DNA of 64,000 nucleotides from Arthrobacter sp. S39 (GTDB lineage: Bacteria; Actinomycetota; Actinomycetes; Actinomycetales; Micrococcaceae), in assembly GCF_004320525.1 (NCBI RefSeq), contig NZ_SIHX01000003.1, forward strand, positions 434,001 to 498,000, read 5' to 3'. Under the pieces are notes generated by a model that saw nothing but the letters and a program-made list of their open reading frames with translations, searched no databases and was not told the origin of the DNA. A program made the translations under genes and the position numbers. The stretch's first letter is position 1; every line of letters begins with the position of its first letter. Positions 26,304 through 36,230 of this stretch are shown here, piece by piece.

Positions 26304-27676
26304 GGATCTCGGTCATCGGCTGCGGCTACCTCGGCGCCGTCCATGCCGCCACACTCGCCTCGATGGGCCACACGGTGGTGGGCATCGACGTCGACGCCGC
26401 CAAGGCGGACCACCTCAGCCACGGGCACGCGCCCTTCTTCGAACCCGGCCTGGACGAACTGCTCCGGGACGGGCTGGCCACCGGCCGGCTCACGTTCTCC
26501 ACGGACTTCGCAGACGCCGCACGCGCCCAGGTCCACTTCCTGTGTGTGGGGACGCCGCAGTCCAAAACGTCCGACGGCGCCGACCTCACCTTCCTGGTGT
26601 CCGCCGCCAAGGCGCTGCTCCCGCACCTGGCGAGGGGCGCCGTCGTCGTTGGCAAATCCACGGTGCCCGTAGGCACTGTGGAAATGCTTCGCGGAATCCT
26701 GGCGCGGCGGCCCGACGTGCTGCTGGGCTGGAACCCGGAGTTCCTGCGCCAGGGCACGGCGGTCAAGGATTCGCTGGTTCCGGACCGGCTGGTTTACGGC
26801 GTCTCCGGCGGGCGGGCCGCCGCTTTCGATCCCGGGACGGGTGCGCCGCGGGGCGTGACTGCGGCCCTGGATGCCGTCTACGAGCCGCTGCTGAACGCAG
26901 GCATTCCCAGGCTCGTCTCCAACTACGCCACCGCCGAGCTGATCAAGTCGGCCGCCAACGCCTACCTGGCCACCAAGGTCAGCTTCATCAATGCGATGTC
27001 CGAACTGTGCGATGCCTCCGGCGCCGACGTGACCGAGCTTGGCGAAGCGATGGGCCTCGATCCGCGGATCGGCAGCCGGTACCTGCACGCCGGACTGGGG
27101 TTCGGCGGCGGCTGCCTGCCCAAGGACATCCGCAGCTTCCGGGCACAGGCCAGTGCATTACATGTGGACTCCGTGGAGGAGTGGATGGGCGTGGTGGATG
27201 GCATCAACGTGGGCCAGCGCGCCCGCACCGTGGACCTGGCACGTGAACTCTGCGGGGATCTGGCCGGCCGCACCGTCACTGTCCTCGGTGCCGCGTTCAA
27301 GCCGGATACCGACGACATCCGCGACTCCCCCGCCCTCGACGTGGCGGCCCGGCTCGCCGCGGCCGGCGCCCACGTGACGGTGACCGACCCGAAAGCCATC
27401 AACAACGCCTGGATGCGCTACCCGCAGCTGCGTTTTGAGGTGTCCACCCGCCGCGCGCTCGAAGGCGCAGAGCTGGTACTGCTGCTCACCGAGTGGGAGG
27501 AATACCGGCAGCTGTCCCCGGCTGTGGCCGGCGGCCTGGTCCGCCGGAGGGTCATCCTGGATGCCCGGAATGTTCTCAACGGGATGGCCTGGGAGGCGGA
27601 AGGCTGGGTTGTCCGGGGGCTGGGCCGGCCGTCCACGCCCCGGAATGCCGAAGCCCTGACCGAAATGCGCAACTAA
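26300..27676 (+). CDS. UDP-glucose 6-dehydrogenase
   Basis: It oxidises UDP-glucose to UDP-glucuronate with NAD+, providing uronic acid for surface polysaccharide or glycolipid. Length 458 residues. N-terminal NAD-binding motif ISVIGCGYLGAVHA, middle LKSAANAYLATK-type helix (ELIKSAANAYLATKVSF), catalytic cysteine in GLGFGGGCLPKD (about residue 270), and the C-terminal NAD/UDP domain VLGAAFKPDTDDIRDSPA. GTG start overlaps the glycosyltransferase stop, so the pair likely builds a mannose- and glucuronate-containing glycolipid or glycan. Other UDP-sugar dehydrogenases (e.g. UDP-ManNAc) are less likely. Confidence 0.92.
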   Translation: MRISVIGCGYLGAVHAATLASMGHTVVGIDVDAAKADHLSHGHAPFFEPGLDELLRDGLATGRLTFSTDFADAARAQVHFLCVGTPQSKTSDGADLTFLVSAAKALLPHLARGAVVVGKSTVPVGTVEMLRGILARRPDVLLGWNPEFLRQGTAVKDSLVPDRLVYGVSGGRAAAFDPGTGAPRGVTAALDAVYEPLLNAGIPRLVSNYATAELIKSAANAYLATKVSFINAMSELCDASGADVTELGEAMGLDPRIGSRYLHAGLGFGGGCLPKDIRSFRAQASALHVDSVEEWMGVVDGINVGQRARTVDLARELCGDLAGRTVTVLGAAFKPDTDDIRDSPALDVAARLAAAGAHVTVTDPKAINNAWMRYPQLRFEVSTRRALEGAELVLLLTEWEEYRQLSPAVAGGLVRRRVILDARNVLNGMAWEAEGWVVRGLGRPSTPRNAEALTEMRN

Positions 27677-27786
27677 TTGTCTCCTTTTCGATATCCGGGA
27701 ATCCTTGCGATGTAGTAAGCACACTGATTGAATTGGATGACCGGGGTGAGGCATCGGCACCACTTATCGAAAAAGGAAGTGTGATC

Positions 27787-28053
27787 ATGGGAATTCTTGG
27801 ATTTCTCATTTTGGGCCTGATAGCTGGAGCGATTGCCAAGGCAATCCTGCCCGGCAGGCAAGGAGGAGGCTGGCTTATCACCCTCGTCCTGGGCGTCGTC
27901 GGCGCAATCCTTGGCGGCTGGATCGGTTCCCTGATCTTCGGCGGCGGGCTGGCTGAGTTCTTCGACCTCCGGACCTGGCTGCTGGCCATCCTGGGCTCCA
28001 TCATCGTCCTGCTGGTCTACGGTATGGTCGCCAAGCGCGGCAGCCGCGTCTGA
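27787..28053 (+). CDS. GlsB/YeaQ/YmgE-type membrane protein
   Basis: A tiny membrane protein of 88 residues with three helices (about 1-20, 28-50 and 63-82) and glycine zippers (LIAGAIAKAI, GVVGAILGGWIG). PGRQGGGW between helix 1 and 2 is the family signature. Members are linked to general or acid/envelope stress. AAGGAAG lies 8 bases before ATG 27787. It is monocistronic with its own terminator at 28073-28109. Confidence 0.9.
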   Translation: MGILGFLILGLIAGAIAKAILPGRQGGGWLITLVLGVVGAILGGWIGSLIFGGGLAEFFDLRTWLLAILGSIIVLLVYGMVAKRGSRV

Positions 28054-28072
28054 CACTTACCTGCAACTACCT

Positions 28073-28109
28073 ATAGGCGCCGTGCCCCGCGAAGGGGGAC
28101 GGCGCCTAT
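28073..28109. terminator. Hairpin terminator after the GlsB-type gene
   Basis: ATAGGCGCCGT followed by CCCC pairs with GGGG and ACGGCGCCTAT, leaving one bulged base and a loop around GCGAA. It starts 20 bases after the stop codon. Confidence 0.8.
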
Positions 28110-28211
28110 GCTGTGTGCCCGGCACTTTGCTCCTCCACGGGAAACCGATTCCACCTGCCGCATTGATATCCCGGATCCGCACTTTATGATGTGCGTGGGG
28201 GTGATCGCGTC

Positions 28212-30413
28212 ATGGCGGATTCAGGACGGCACAGCAGGGATTTGTCGGGGGGAGCTTTTGGCGATGACGCTGCCGCAGCGGAGAGTTCCAGGCCGGGCAC
28301 TCTCCCCGCGTTTGCCGGCCCATCCGTGGCCAGCAACGCCATGTTCGAGGCGAGCCCCGATGCCCTGATTGCGATCGCCGAAGACGGCCGCATCCGGATC
28401 GCCAACGCCGCCGCATCCCGGCTGTTCGGCGTAGCAGCCGACGAACTCATTGGCAGTGACCACCGGGCCCTCCTGTCTGAGGGCTTCCGGAACGAACTCG
28501 AGCAGATCTTCCGGCACCTCAGGGACCTGGAGCCGATTCCGCCGCGTGAAGTGTACGGAGTCCACAGCGACGGCACCGAGTTCGCCGCCGAACTGGCCGG
28601 CGCCTTGCTGGAATCCGCCGAGGGACCCCAACTGCTGGTGTCCATCCGGAGCACCTCGCACCGGAAGGCCGCGGACGCCGACCTGCGCGAGGCCATGTCG
28701 CTGCTGACTGCAACCCTCGAATCCACGGCGGACGGCATCCTGGTGATCAGCTCGGACGGCAGCGTGGCGGGGTTCAATGACCAGTTCCTCAAGATGTGGG
28801 GCATTCCGCCCGAACTCCTCGAAGGCGACAGTGAAGAGCCTGTCATGAGGCTCATCCTCTCCCAGGTTGAGGATCCGGAGGCTTTTATCGCACGGCTCAC
28901 TGAAGTGGAGGAAAACCCCGATGCGGAAAGCCACGATGTGCTGGACTTCAAGGACGGCCGGACCTTTGAACGGTACTCGCGGCCCCGGCGGGTGGGCGAA
29001 AAGATCGTGGGCCGGGTCTGGAGCTTCCGCGACGTCACCCCGCGGCGGAAGGCCCAGGAGCAGGCGCAGCGGGCCATGCTGGACCTTGCCGCCCAGGCCG
29101 AACAGCTCCGGGCCCTGGCTTTCCAGGACCACCTGACCGGGCTGGCCAACCGGGCCGTCTTCAACGACGGCCTGGCCGCTGCGCTGCGCGAGCCCCGCCT
29201 CAAGACCGTGGACGTTTTGCTCGTGGACCTGGACGATTTCAAGGAAGTGAACGACATCCTGGGCCACCAGGCCGGCGACGACATGCTGGTGGAAGTGGCG
29301 CGCCGGCTCCGCGGCTGCGTCCCCACCGCGGACGTGGTGGCCAGGCTGGGCGGGGACGAGTTCGTGGTGCTGCTGACGGCCTGCCCGGACGCTGATGCGA
29401 TTGCGGCCTGCATCGTCAGGTGCCTGCACGTGCCGGTAACCATCAGCGGCACCGTGCTGCGGCCCAGCCTGAGCCTGGGAATGGCATCGGCCGGCGCGGA
29501 CGCCATCAGTCCGTCCGAGCTGCTGCGCCAGGCCGACATCGCCATGTACGCGGCCAAGGCTGCGGGCAAGAACCGGTTCCTGCGGTTCCATCCGGAGATG
29601 ATGGCGGCCCTGGTGCAGCGCACGGACATGGAAGCCGGGCTGCAGCTGGCCGTCCCCCGTGGCGAGATCTCCGTGGTGTTCCAGCCCATCGTGTCGCCGC
29701 GGCTGGGGCAGGTGGTGCAGGTCGAGGCGCTGGCACGGTGGGACCGCGGCGGCGTGCGCGTCCCGCCGTCGGTCTTTATCCCGCTGGCGGAGCGCAGCGG
29801 ACTGATCAGCGAGGTGGGCGAAGAAGTGATGGCCCGCAGCCTGGTGCAGCTGGCGCCGTGGCTGAACGAGGACCCGTCGCGGTCCCTCGCGGTGAACGTC
29901 TCGGGCGTGCAGCTGCAGGACGCCACCTTTGCCGACGGCGTCCTGCGCCTGACTGAGGCCGCCGGCGTGGGTGCGTACCAGCTGGTCCTGGAAGTCACCG
30001 AGAGTGTCTTTTTCGACGCCGACAGCCACCTGATCAGCCAGCTCAGCAGCCTGCGCGAGGCCGGCGTCCGGGTGGCATTGGATGACTTCGGTACCGGCTA
30101 CTCGTCGCTGGGACGGCTGCAGGAGCTCCCCGTGGACACCGTCAAGATCGACCGGACATTTGTGTCCATGGTGCGGACCGGCCGTGAGCGGCTGCCCATC
30201 CTCAGCTCGATGATCAACATGGCACACAGCCTGGGCCTGACCGTCACCGCCGAGGGAGTGGAGACGGCGACGCAGGCGGACTACCTGACGGCGCTTGAGT
30301 GCGATTCCCTGCAGGGCTACCTGTTCTCGCTGCCGGAAATGGGGAACCGGCTGGAGCTGGCCGTGCGGCAGGCGGAGCAAGCCATCGCCGCGCTGAACGG
30401 CCGCCCGGGCTGA
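28212..30413 (+). CDS. PAS-PAS-GGDEF-EAL cyclic-di-GMP protein
   Basis: A cytoplasmic 733-residue protein (from ATG 28212; GTG 28191 is possible). Two PAS domains occupy about 35-145 and 155-270; the first has AEDGRIRIANAAASRLFG. The GGDEF domain (about 300-460) has the intact ARLGGDEF motif near 379 but no upstream RxxD inhibitory site (PTAD instead). The EAL domain (about 475-725) has VEALARW near 503, ALDDFGTGYSSL, VKIDRTFV and AEGVETATQ, so phosphodiesterase residues look complete. It could make or break c-di-GMP, with PAS sensing a ligand or redox state. No membrane helix is seen. GGGGGTG serves as ribosome binding site. Confidence 0.94.
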   Translation: MADSGRHSRDLSGGAFGDDAAAAESSRPGTLPAFAGPSVASNAMFEASPDALIAIAEDGRIRIANAAASRLFGVAADELIGSDHRALLSEGFRNELEQIFRHLRDLEPIPPREVYGVHSDGTEFAAELAGALLESAEGPQLLVSIRSTSHRKAADADLREAMSLLTATLESTADGILVISSDGSVAGFNDQFLKMWGIPPELLEGDSEEPVMRLILSQVEDPEAFIARLTEVEENPDAESHDVLDFKDGRTFERYSRPRRVGEKIVGRVWSFRDVTPRRKAQEQAQRAMLDLAAQAEQLRALAFQDHLTGLANRAVFNDGLAAALREPRLKTVDVLLVDLDDFKEVNDILGHQAGDDMLVEVARRLRGCVPTADVVARLGGDEFVVLLTACPDADAIAACIVRCLHVPVTISGTVLRPSLSLGMASAGADAISPSELLRQADIAMYAAKAAGKNRFLRFHPEMMAALVQRTDMEAGLQLAVPRGEISVVFQPIVSPRLGQVVQVEALARWDRGGVRVPPSVFIPLAERSGLISEVGEEVMARSLVQLAPWLNEDPSRSLAVNVSGVQLQDATFADGVLRLTEAAGVGAYQLVLEVTESVFFDADSHLISQLSSLREAGVRVALDDFGTGYSSLGRLQELPVDTVKIDRTFVSMVRTGRERLPILSSMINMAHSLGLTVTAEGVETATQADYLTALECDSLQGYLFSLPEMGNRLELAVRQAEQAIAALNGRPG

Positions 30414-30472
30414 TCCGGCGGCTGACATCCCGAGCAACACACGCGGAGCCCCCACGCGAGGAGAATGGTCGT

Positions 30473-31798
30473 ATGGACGTCGTTGTCATCGAAACCCGGC
30501 CGCTCGGGGACCGCAGCTACCTGGTCCACGACGGGCGGGTGGCGCTGGTCATCGATCCGCAGCGGGACACGGACCGCGTGGACGCAGCAGCGGCTGAGGC
30601 CGGCGTCAGGATCACCCACGTTGCAGAAACCCACCTGCACAACGACTACCTCACCGGCGGGCTCATCCTGGCCCGCACCCATAGTGCCGCCTACCTCGTG
30701 AACGGGGCGGACGCCGTCGGGTTTGAGCGCGTGAAAATAGCCGACGGCGACACGGTCCGGGTGGGCCGGCTCACTGTGAAGGCGGTGGCCACGCCGGGAC
30801 ACACCCACCACCACCTCAGCTACGTGGTGACGGACGGCGCCGAGCAGGCGGTGTTCTCGGGCGGCAGCCTGCTGTACGGGTCGGTGGGGAGAACGGACCT
30901 GGTCAGCGACGACGACACCGAAAAACTCACCCACGCCCAGTACTCCTCGGTCCGGCGCCTGGCCGCCGAGGCAACGCCGGACGCTGCCCTGTACCCCACG
31001 CACGGGTTCGGCTCGTTCTGTTCGTCGGGGCCGGCGTCGGGTGTCCACGGGTCCACGATCGCCGAGCAGCAGGACACCAACCACGCCTTCACGGATCCGG
31101 ACGAGGACCACTTTGTCCGGGAGCTCATCAGCAATCTGACCGCCTATCCGTCCTATTACGCGCACATGGCGCCGGCAAACCGGACGGGACCGGGGCCGGC
31201 GGACCTCGCCGTGCCGGAGTCGCTCGATCCCGCCGAGCTCAGCCACCGGCTGGCGGACGGCGAATGGGTGGTGGACCTGCGCAACCGGGTGGCGTTCGCC
31301 AGCAGCCACCTGCAGGGGTCGGTCAGCTTCGAGTATGGCCGCGGCTCCAGCTTCACCGCCTACCTGGGCTGGGTCCTGCCGTGGAACCGGCAGCTGACCC
31401 TGGTGGGCGCCCGCGAGGACGTCGAAAAGGCCATCCGCGACCTGTCCCGGATCGGCATCGACTCCCCCGACGCGGCCCTCGGAACCGAGCCGTCGGCACT
31501 CGCGCCGGGCACCGCCGTCGTGCATTATCCGCGCGTGGACTGGGACCGGCTGCTGCACGGCCGCAGTGCCGGGGACGTGGTGCTGGATGTGCGTCGGACG
31601 GACGAGTACGACGCCGGCCACATCGCCGGGGCGGTGAACATTCCGCTGCATGAGCTGCTGGGGCGGATGGCCGGGGTTCCGGCCGGCACCGTGTGGGTGC
31701 ACTGCGCCACCGGATACCGCTCCGGGGTGGCTGCCAGCCTGCTGCAGCGCGCCGGCCGGGACGTGGTCCACGTGGACGCGAGATACGGCCCTTCTTGA
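30473..31798 (+). CDS. MBL-fold hydrolase/rhodanese fusion (CstB/persulfide dioxygenase-like)
   Basis: A 441-residue cytoplasmic enzyme, likely acting on persulfides or polysulfide sulfur. The metallo-beta-lactamase domain (1-230) has the metal motif ETHLHNDYLTGG (about 53-64), the histidine in TPGHTHHHLSY (about 108-118) and the distal LYPTHGFGSFC. A first rhodanese-like domain (about 255-345) lacks a clear active cysteine, and a second (about 355-441) has the active-site loop CATGYRSGVA (about 412-421). This is the MBL-rhodanese-rhodanese order of the CstB-type family. GAGGAG precedes ATG 30473. It follows the GGDEF-EAL gene by 59 bases. Confidence 0.9.
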   Translation: MDVVVIETRPLGDRSYLVHDGRVALVIDPQRDTDRVDAAAAEAGVRITHVAETHLHNDYLTGGLILARTHSAAYLVNGADAVGFERVKIADGDTVRVGRLTVKAVATPGHTHHHLSYVVTDGAEQAVFSGGSLLYGSVGRTDLVSDDDTEKLTHAQYSSVRRLAAEATPDAALYPTHGFGSFCSSGPASGVHGSTIAEQQDTNHAFTDPDEDHFVRELISNLTAYPSYYAHMAPANRTGPGPADLAVPESLDPAELSHRLADGEWVVDLRNRVAFASSHLQGSVSFEYGRGSSFTAYLGWVLPWNRQLTLVGAREDVEKAIRDLSRIGIDSPDAALGTEPSALAPGTAVVHYPRVDWDRLLHGRSAGDVVLDVRRTDEYDAGHIAGAVNIPLHELLGRMAGVPAGTVWVHCATGYRSGVAASLLQRAGRDVVHVDARYGPS

Positions 31799-31900
31799 GC
31801 TGTGAGGGATATCATAAGGATGCGTCTCCGCCCAGGTCTCGGGCGGGCCCAGGTCTCACGTTTTTATGGGTAACGGGCGCACCTATGGGGAGGGATCCGC

Positions 31901-34900
31901 GTGTCTCAGACAGGTCTCCTGGAGCAACGTCCCGCCACAGGCACGCGCACGGCCACGCTGGTGTGGCTGATCGCGTCTGGTGCTGTGGTGCTGGCCGTTC
32001 TTGGGCTGTATTTTGCCGCCAACAGCGGCACTCCTCCTGCCCTCGTCGCGGGTGACTTCTGCATCCTCCTGGCCGCCATGCTGGCGGGCCGCAGTTGCGC
32101 CGCGGCCGCGCGCCGCGGCGGCGTTAATGCCCGGGCCTGGACGATGATGTCGGTGGCCGCCTATGTCTGGGCGGCCGGCATGCTCGTCTGGACGTACTAC
32201 GGCCTCGCCAACAACCACGTCTACCCGTTCCCGTCCCTGGCAGACGCACTTTTCCTGGCCTATTCCGTGCCGGCCGCCATCGCGCTGTTCAGCTTCAGGC
32301 GGCCGGGCGGCACTACCCGCGTGGGGCTGGCCCGGACAGTCCTGGACGCGGCCGTGATTGCCGGCGCAGTCCTGGTAGTCAGCTGGTACACCGCGCTGGG
32401 CCCGGCCTTCAGCGCGGAAGGCGATCTCCCGACCCGGCTCGCCACCATGGGCTACCCCGTGGTGGACGTGGTCATCACCTCCCTGGTGCTGGTGCTCGGG
32501 ATGCGGCGACAGCCCGGCGAGCGGCTGCCGTGGCTGTGTTTCGGCGGCGGCCTGCTGGTCCTCACCATCACGGACAGCACCTATGTGGGGCTGACGTTCG
32601 ACGGCGTCACGGGCGTCACCGGGTCCCCCCTCGCCCTGGGGTGGATCGGCGCTTTCCTCCTGATTGCACTGGCACCGCTGCTCCCCTACGCGGAGAATCC
32701 ACGGCCGGACCGCAAGGCGTTTGCGCTGGCCCTTGAGCTGCTGCCGTACGTGCCGATCCTGGTGGCCGTCATGATGGTCGCGCAGCCGCACGTCAGCGAG
32801 ATGAGCGCTTTCTTGCTGACGGTGGCCAGGGTCACTGTGGCGCTCATCCTGGTCCGCCAGGTTCTGATCATCATCGAAAACCTCACCCTCACCACCGGGC
32901 TGGAGCAGGAGGTGGCTGCCCGGACGGCGGAGCTTGAGGGCCTGGGCGCGATCGTGAACTCGTCCTCGGACGCCATCCTGAGCACCACGCCGGAGGGCGT
33001 CATCACCAGCTGGAACCCGGGAGCGCAGCATCAGTACGGCTACACGGCCGAGGAAGCGATCGGCCGCGACGCGCGGTTCCTGCTGGCGCCGGGCGGTACC
33101 GCCGCTGCCGCCGAGGTGTTCGACAAGCTCCGCGCCAGCGGCAAAGCCATGAGCTTCGAGATCGAGCACCTGACGAAGGACGGCGCCGCCATTTCCGTCT
33201 CGATGACCGTCTCCCCCATCCGGGACGAGACCGGCCGGCTCACCGGGTTGGCCACCATCGCCAGGGACATCACTCTGCGCCGCGCCGCCGAGCAGGAACT
33301 GAAGGCCGCGCGGGAAGCCGCACTGGAATCCAGCCGGCTCAAGTCCGAGTTCCTTGCCACCATGAGCCACGAGATCCGCACCCCTATGAACGGCGTCGTG
33401 GGGCTGACAGCCCTGCTGCTCGAGACGCCACTGGACGAGACACAGCAGCAATATGCGCAGGGCGTCAAGGGAGCGGGCGAGGCGTTGCTGGCCCTTATTA
33501 ACGACATCCTGGACTTCTCCAAGCTGGAGGCCGGCAAGGTGGACCTCGACGTCCGCCCCTTTGACCCGCGCGCGCTCGTGGAGGAAGTGGCCGGCCTGCT
33601 GACTGAGCCCGCGCAGGTCAAGAACCTTGAGCTGATCGCCTACTGCGAGCCCGGCGTCCCGGCCAGGCTCCACGGCGATTCCGGCCGGATCCGCCAGATC
33701 CTGCTGAACCTCGCCTCCAACGCCGTGAAGTTCACGGCCGCCGGCGAGGTGTCCATCCAGGTGAAAGTGGAGACCCCCGACGCCCGGCCGGGCGCCACCG
33801 CCATGGTCTATTTCGAAGTCCGCGATACCGGCATCGGCATCGATCCGGCCGACCATGCGAGGTTGTTCGAGTCGTTCTCCCAGGCGGATGCCTCCACGAC
33901 CCGGCGCTATGGCGGCACCGGCCTGGGCCTTGCCATCTGCCGCCGGCTCACGGAGGCCATGGACGGCGAGATCGGGCTCGACAGCGTCCTGGAGGAGGGC
34001 AGCACCTTCTGGTTCCGGATCCCGCTGCCGGTGGCGGCGCCGTCGACCGATCCCGTTCCCGCGGCAGGCTTCCTCGCCGGGCTTCGGGTCCTGGTGGTGG
34101 ACGACAACGCCACCAACCGCCTGGTCCTGGAATCGCAGCTGCGCGGCTGGAAGCTGCAGCCGGAGGCGGTTCCCGACGCCAAGTCTGCCCTGGCCCGGGC
34201 ACGCGAGGCAGCAGCGGCCGGGACGCCGTTTGACCTCGCCGTGCTGGACCTCTGCATGCCCGACACCGACGGGCTGGCACTGGCCCGCGAAATCAAAGCC
34301 GACGCCGGGCTGGCGGACATTCAGCTGATCATGCTCACCTCCACCATGCAGGTCAACGCCGCCGAGATCGCCGGCGCCGGGGTCCGTGAATGGCTGATGA
34401 AGCCGGTCCGCAGCTCCGAGTTCTACAACCGCCTGGTGCGCCTGATGTCCCGCCGTGAGCAAGCTGCAGCCACCGCTGCGCCTGCGGCGGCCGCGGCCTC
34501 CGCAGCCGCACCGGCCACCCCCGAAGGGCCGTCGCGCGGCCGCATCCTGGTGGTGGAGGACAACGAGGTGAACCAGCTGGTGGCCCGCGCCACGGTATCC
34601 AAGTTCGGCTTCGCGGTGGACGTGGTGGCCGACGGCGCCGAGGCCGTTGCGGCCACCGCCCGGAGCCAGTACGCCGCCGTCCTGATGGACTGCCACATGC
34701 CGGTGATGGACGGCTTCGAGGCCACCCGGGTCATCAGGAACCGCGACGGCAAGCACAGCCGCCTGCCCATCATCGCCATGACCGCCGGCGCCCTCGACGG
34801 GGACCGGGAACGCTGCCTGGCCGCGGGCATGGACGACTACCTCTCCAAACCGGTGGACGCCGCGGAGCTCGAGGCCGCCCTGGCCCGGTGGGTACCCGAG

Positions 34901-35293
34901 CAGGCTCCCCAGCTGCTGGCCGTCACCGGCGGCCGGCCGCCGTCGGTGGATCCGGACCGGCTCGCCATGCTGCGCGACCTCGGCCCCGAGGACGGCCAGG
35001 GCCTGTTGCCGGCAGCCGCCGAGGCCTTCCGGAAGGACCTTCCCGCCCGGCTCGCCGTGTTGCGGGAGTCTGTGCACAACGGCGGCGGTCCGGCCCTGGC
35101 GCAGGCCGCGCACGCCCTGAAAGGCGCGGCGGCCAACATCGGCGCCACCGCCGTCGCCGCCCTCTGCGGCGAGCTGGAGGAGATGGGCCGCACCGGAAAG
35201 CACGACGGCGGCCCGCAGCTGGTCAGCCGGTTGGAGGCTGAGCTGGTGAAGGTGAACTTCGAACTCGATCTTGCACTGGAGGTGGCGCAGTGA
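31901..35293 (+). CDS. Hybrid sensor histidine kinase with two receiver domains and Hpt
   Basis: A large multidomain kinase of 1130 residues. N-terminal 1-330 holds about eight to nine membrane helices of unknown sensor type. A PAS domain (about 345-465) is followed by the HisKA box SHEIRTPMNGVVGLT with phospho-His near 490, the HATPase core with NLASNAVKFT and GTGLGLAICRRL (about 600-710), a first receiver domain (about 725-850, phospho-Asp in LDLCMPDTDG near 781), a second receiver (about 880-1000, MDCHMPVMDG near 928) and an Hpt domain (about 1020-1130, phospho-His in HALKGAAANIG near 1070). A complete His-Asp-His relay is thus in one protein. GTG start after GGGGAGGGA. It overlaps the REC-GGDEF gene by 4 bases. 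Confidence 0.95.
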   Translation: MSQTGLLEQRPATGTRTATLVWLIASGAVVLAVLGLYFAANSGTPPALVAGDFCILLAAMLAGRSCAAAARRGGVNARAWTMMSVAAYVWAAGMLVWTYYGLANNHVYPFPSLADALFLAYSVPAAIALFSFRRPGGTTRVGLARTVLDAAVIAGAVLVVSWYTALGPAFSAEGDLPTRLATMGYPVVDVVITSLVLVLGMRRQPGERLPWLCFGGGLLVLTITDSTYVGLTFDGVTGVTGSPLALGWIGAFLLIALAPLLPYAENPRPDRKAFALALELLPYVPILVAVMMVAQPHVSEMSAFLLTVARVTVALILVRQVLIIIENLTLTTGLEQEVAARTAELEGLGAIVNSSSDAILSTTPEGVITSWNPGAQHQYGYTAEEAIGRDARFLLAPGGTAAAAEVFDKLRASGKAMSFEIEHLTKDGAAISVSMTVSPIRDETGRLTGLATIARDITLRRAAEQELKAAREAALESSRLKSEFLATMSHEIRTPMNGVVGLTALLLETPLDETQQQYAQGVKGAGEALLALINDILDFSKLEAGKVDLDVRPFDPRALVEEVAGLLTEPAQVKNLELIAYCEPGVPARLHGDSGRIRQILLNLASNAVKFTAAGEVSIQVKVETPDARPGATAMVYFEVRDTGIGIDPADHARLFESFSQADASTTRRYGGTGLGLAICRRLTEAMDGEIGLDSVLEEGSTFWFRIPLPVAAPSTDPVPAAGFLAGLRVLVVDDNATNRLVLESQLRGWKLQPEAVPDAKSALARAREAAAAGTPFDLAVLDLCMPDTDGLALAREIKADAGLADIQLIMLTSTMQVNAAEIAGAGVREWLMKPVRSSEFYNRLVRLMSRREQAAATAAPAAAAASAAAPATPEGPSRGRILVVEDNEVNQLVARATVSKFGFAVDVVADGAEAVAATARSQYAAVLMDCHMPVMDGFEATRVIRNRDGKHSRLPIIAMTAGALDGDRERCLAAGMDDYLSKPVDAAELEAALARWVPEQAPQLLAVTGGRPPSVDPDRLAMLRDLGPEDGQGLLPAAAEAFRKDLPARLAVLRESVHNGGGPALAQAAHALKGAAANIGATAVAALCGELEEMGRTGKHDGGPQLVSRLEAELVKVNFELDLALEVAQ

Positions 35294-36198
35294 AAGTCCT
35301 GGTGGCGGATGACGATCCGGGCTCGCTCCTGGTGGCCAGGGCCGCCGTCGAACGTTCCGGGCATAACTGCCTGACGGCGGCGGACGGGGACGAGGCATGG
35401 GCGCTGTACCTGGAGCACCAGCCAGACGTGGTGGTGACTGACTGGATGATGCCCGGGATGGACGGGCTGGCGCTGTGCCGTGCCATCCGGGCGCGGGACG
35501 CGGACCTGTACACGTACGTGGTGCTGCTGACATCGCAGGGGTCCCGGGACGACGTGCTCGCCGGGCTCGAGGCGGGCGCCGACGACTACGTCACCAAGCC
35601 GCTGGACCCTTTTGTCCTGCACGCCCGGCTGCTGGTGGCGCTGCGGGTGACCACGCTGCACGCCGACCTGGCGCATTACCGGAAGGTGCTGTCGCAGCAG
35701 GCGCGGACCGATCCGCTGACGGGCCTGAACAACCGGCTGAAGCTGTCCGAGGACCTTGAGCAGCTGCACGCCCGCAGCCAGCGGTACGCCGAGGAATACT
35801 GCGTGGCCATGTGCGACGTCGACAATTTCAAAAGCTACAACGACATCTACGGGCACCAGGCGGGCGACCTCGCACTGCGGGCAGTTGCAGCAGCGCTGAC
35901 AGGCGCGGCCCGGAAAAGCGACGGCGTGTACCGGTACGGCGGCGAGGAGTTCCTGCTGGTCCTGCCGAACCAGTCGCAGCTGGGCGCGAAGGCGTTTATG
36001 GAACGGGCGCTGGACTGCGTGCGGGAGCTGGAGATCGTCCACTCCGGGGATCCGATGGGGCAGCTGACGCTGAGTGCCGGGATCGCGGCGTTCAGCGCGG
36101 ACCACAGGGCCGACGCCGAGACCCTCCTGGGCGAGGCCGATGCGGCGCTCTATGCGGCCAAGGCGGCAGGACGGAATCGGGTGGAACTGGCGCTGTAG
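35290..36198 (+). CDS. Response regulator with GGDEF domain (PleD/WspR-like)
   Basis: A diguanylate cyclase controlled by phosphorylation, 302 residues. The receiver domain (1-120) has the acidic pair in VADDDPG, phospho-Asp in VVTDWMMPGMDG near 51 and lysine in YVTKPLDP. The GGDEF domain (about 135-300) has an active GGEEF near 217 and, five residues before it, a complete RxxD inhibitory site (RKSD), in contrast to the GGDEF-EAL protein upstream. GTG 35290 overlaps the hybrid kinase stop (GTGA), so the kinase Hpt probably phosphorylates this regulator. Confidence 0.95.
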   Translation: MKVLVADDDPGSLLVARAAVERSGHNCLTAADGDEAWALYLEHQPDVVVTDWMMPGMDGLALCRAIRARDADLYTYVVLLTSQGSRDDVLAGLEAGADDYVTKPLDPFVLHARLLVALRVTTLHADLAHYRKVLSQQARTDPLTGLNNRLKLSEDLEQLHARSQRYAEEYCVAMCDVDNFKSYNDIYGHQAGDLALRAVAAALTGAARKSDGVYRYGGEEFLLVLPNQSQLGAKAFMERALDCVRELEIVHSGDPMGQLTLSAGIAAFSADHRADAETLLGEADAALYAAKAAGRNRVELAL

Positions 36199-36230
36199 TG
36201 CGCCGTTCCGGGGTCATCGGCGCCTGGCGG

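Noticed and set aside
31883-36105. Long minus-strand open frames opposite the hybrid kinase
   Set aside because: Low-complexity translation and full overlap with a clearly real kinase and cyclase.
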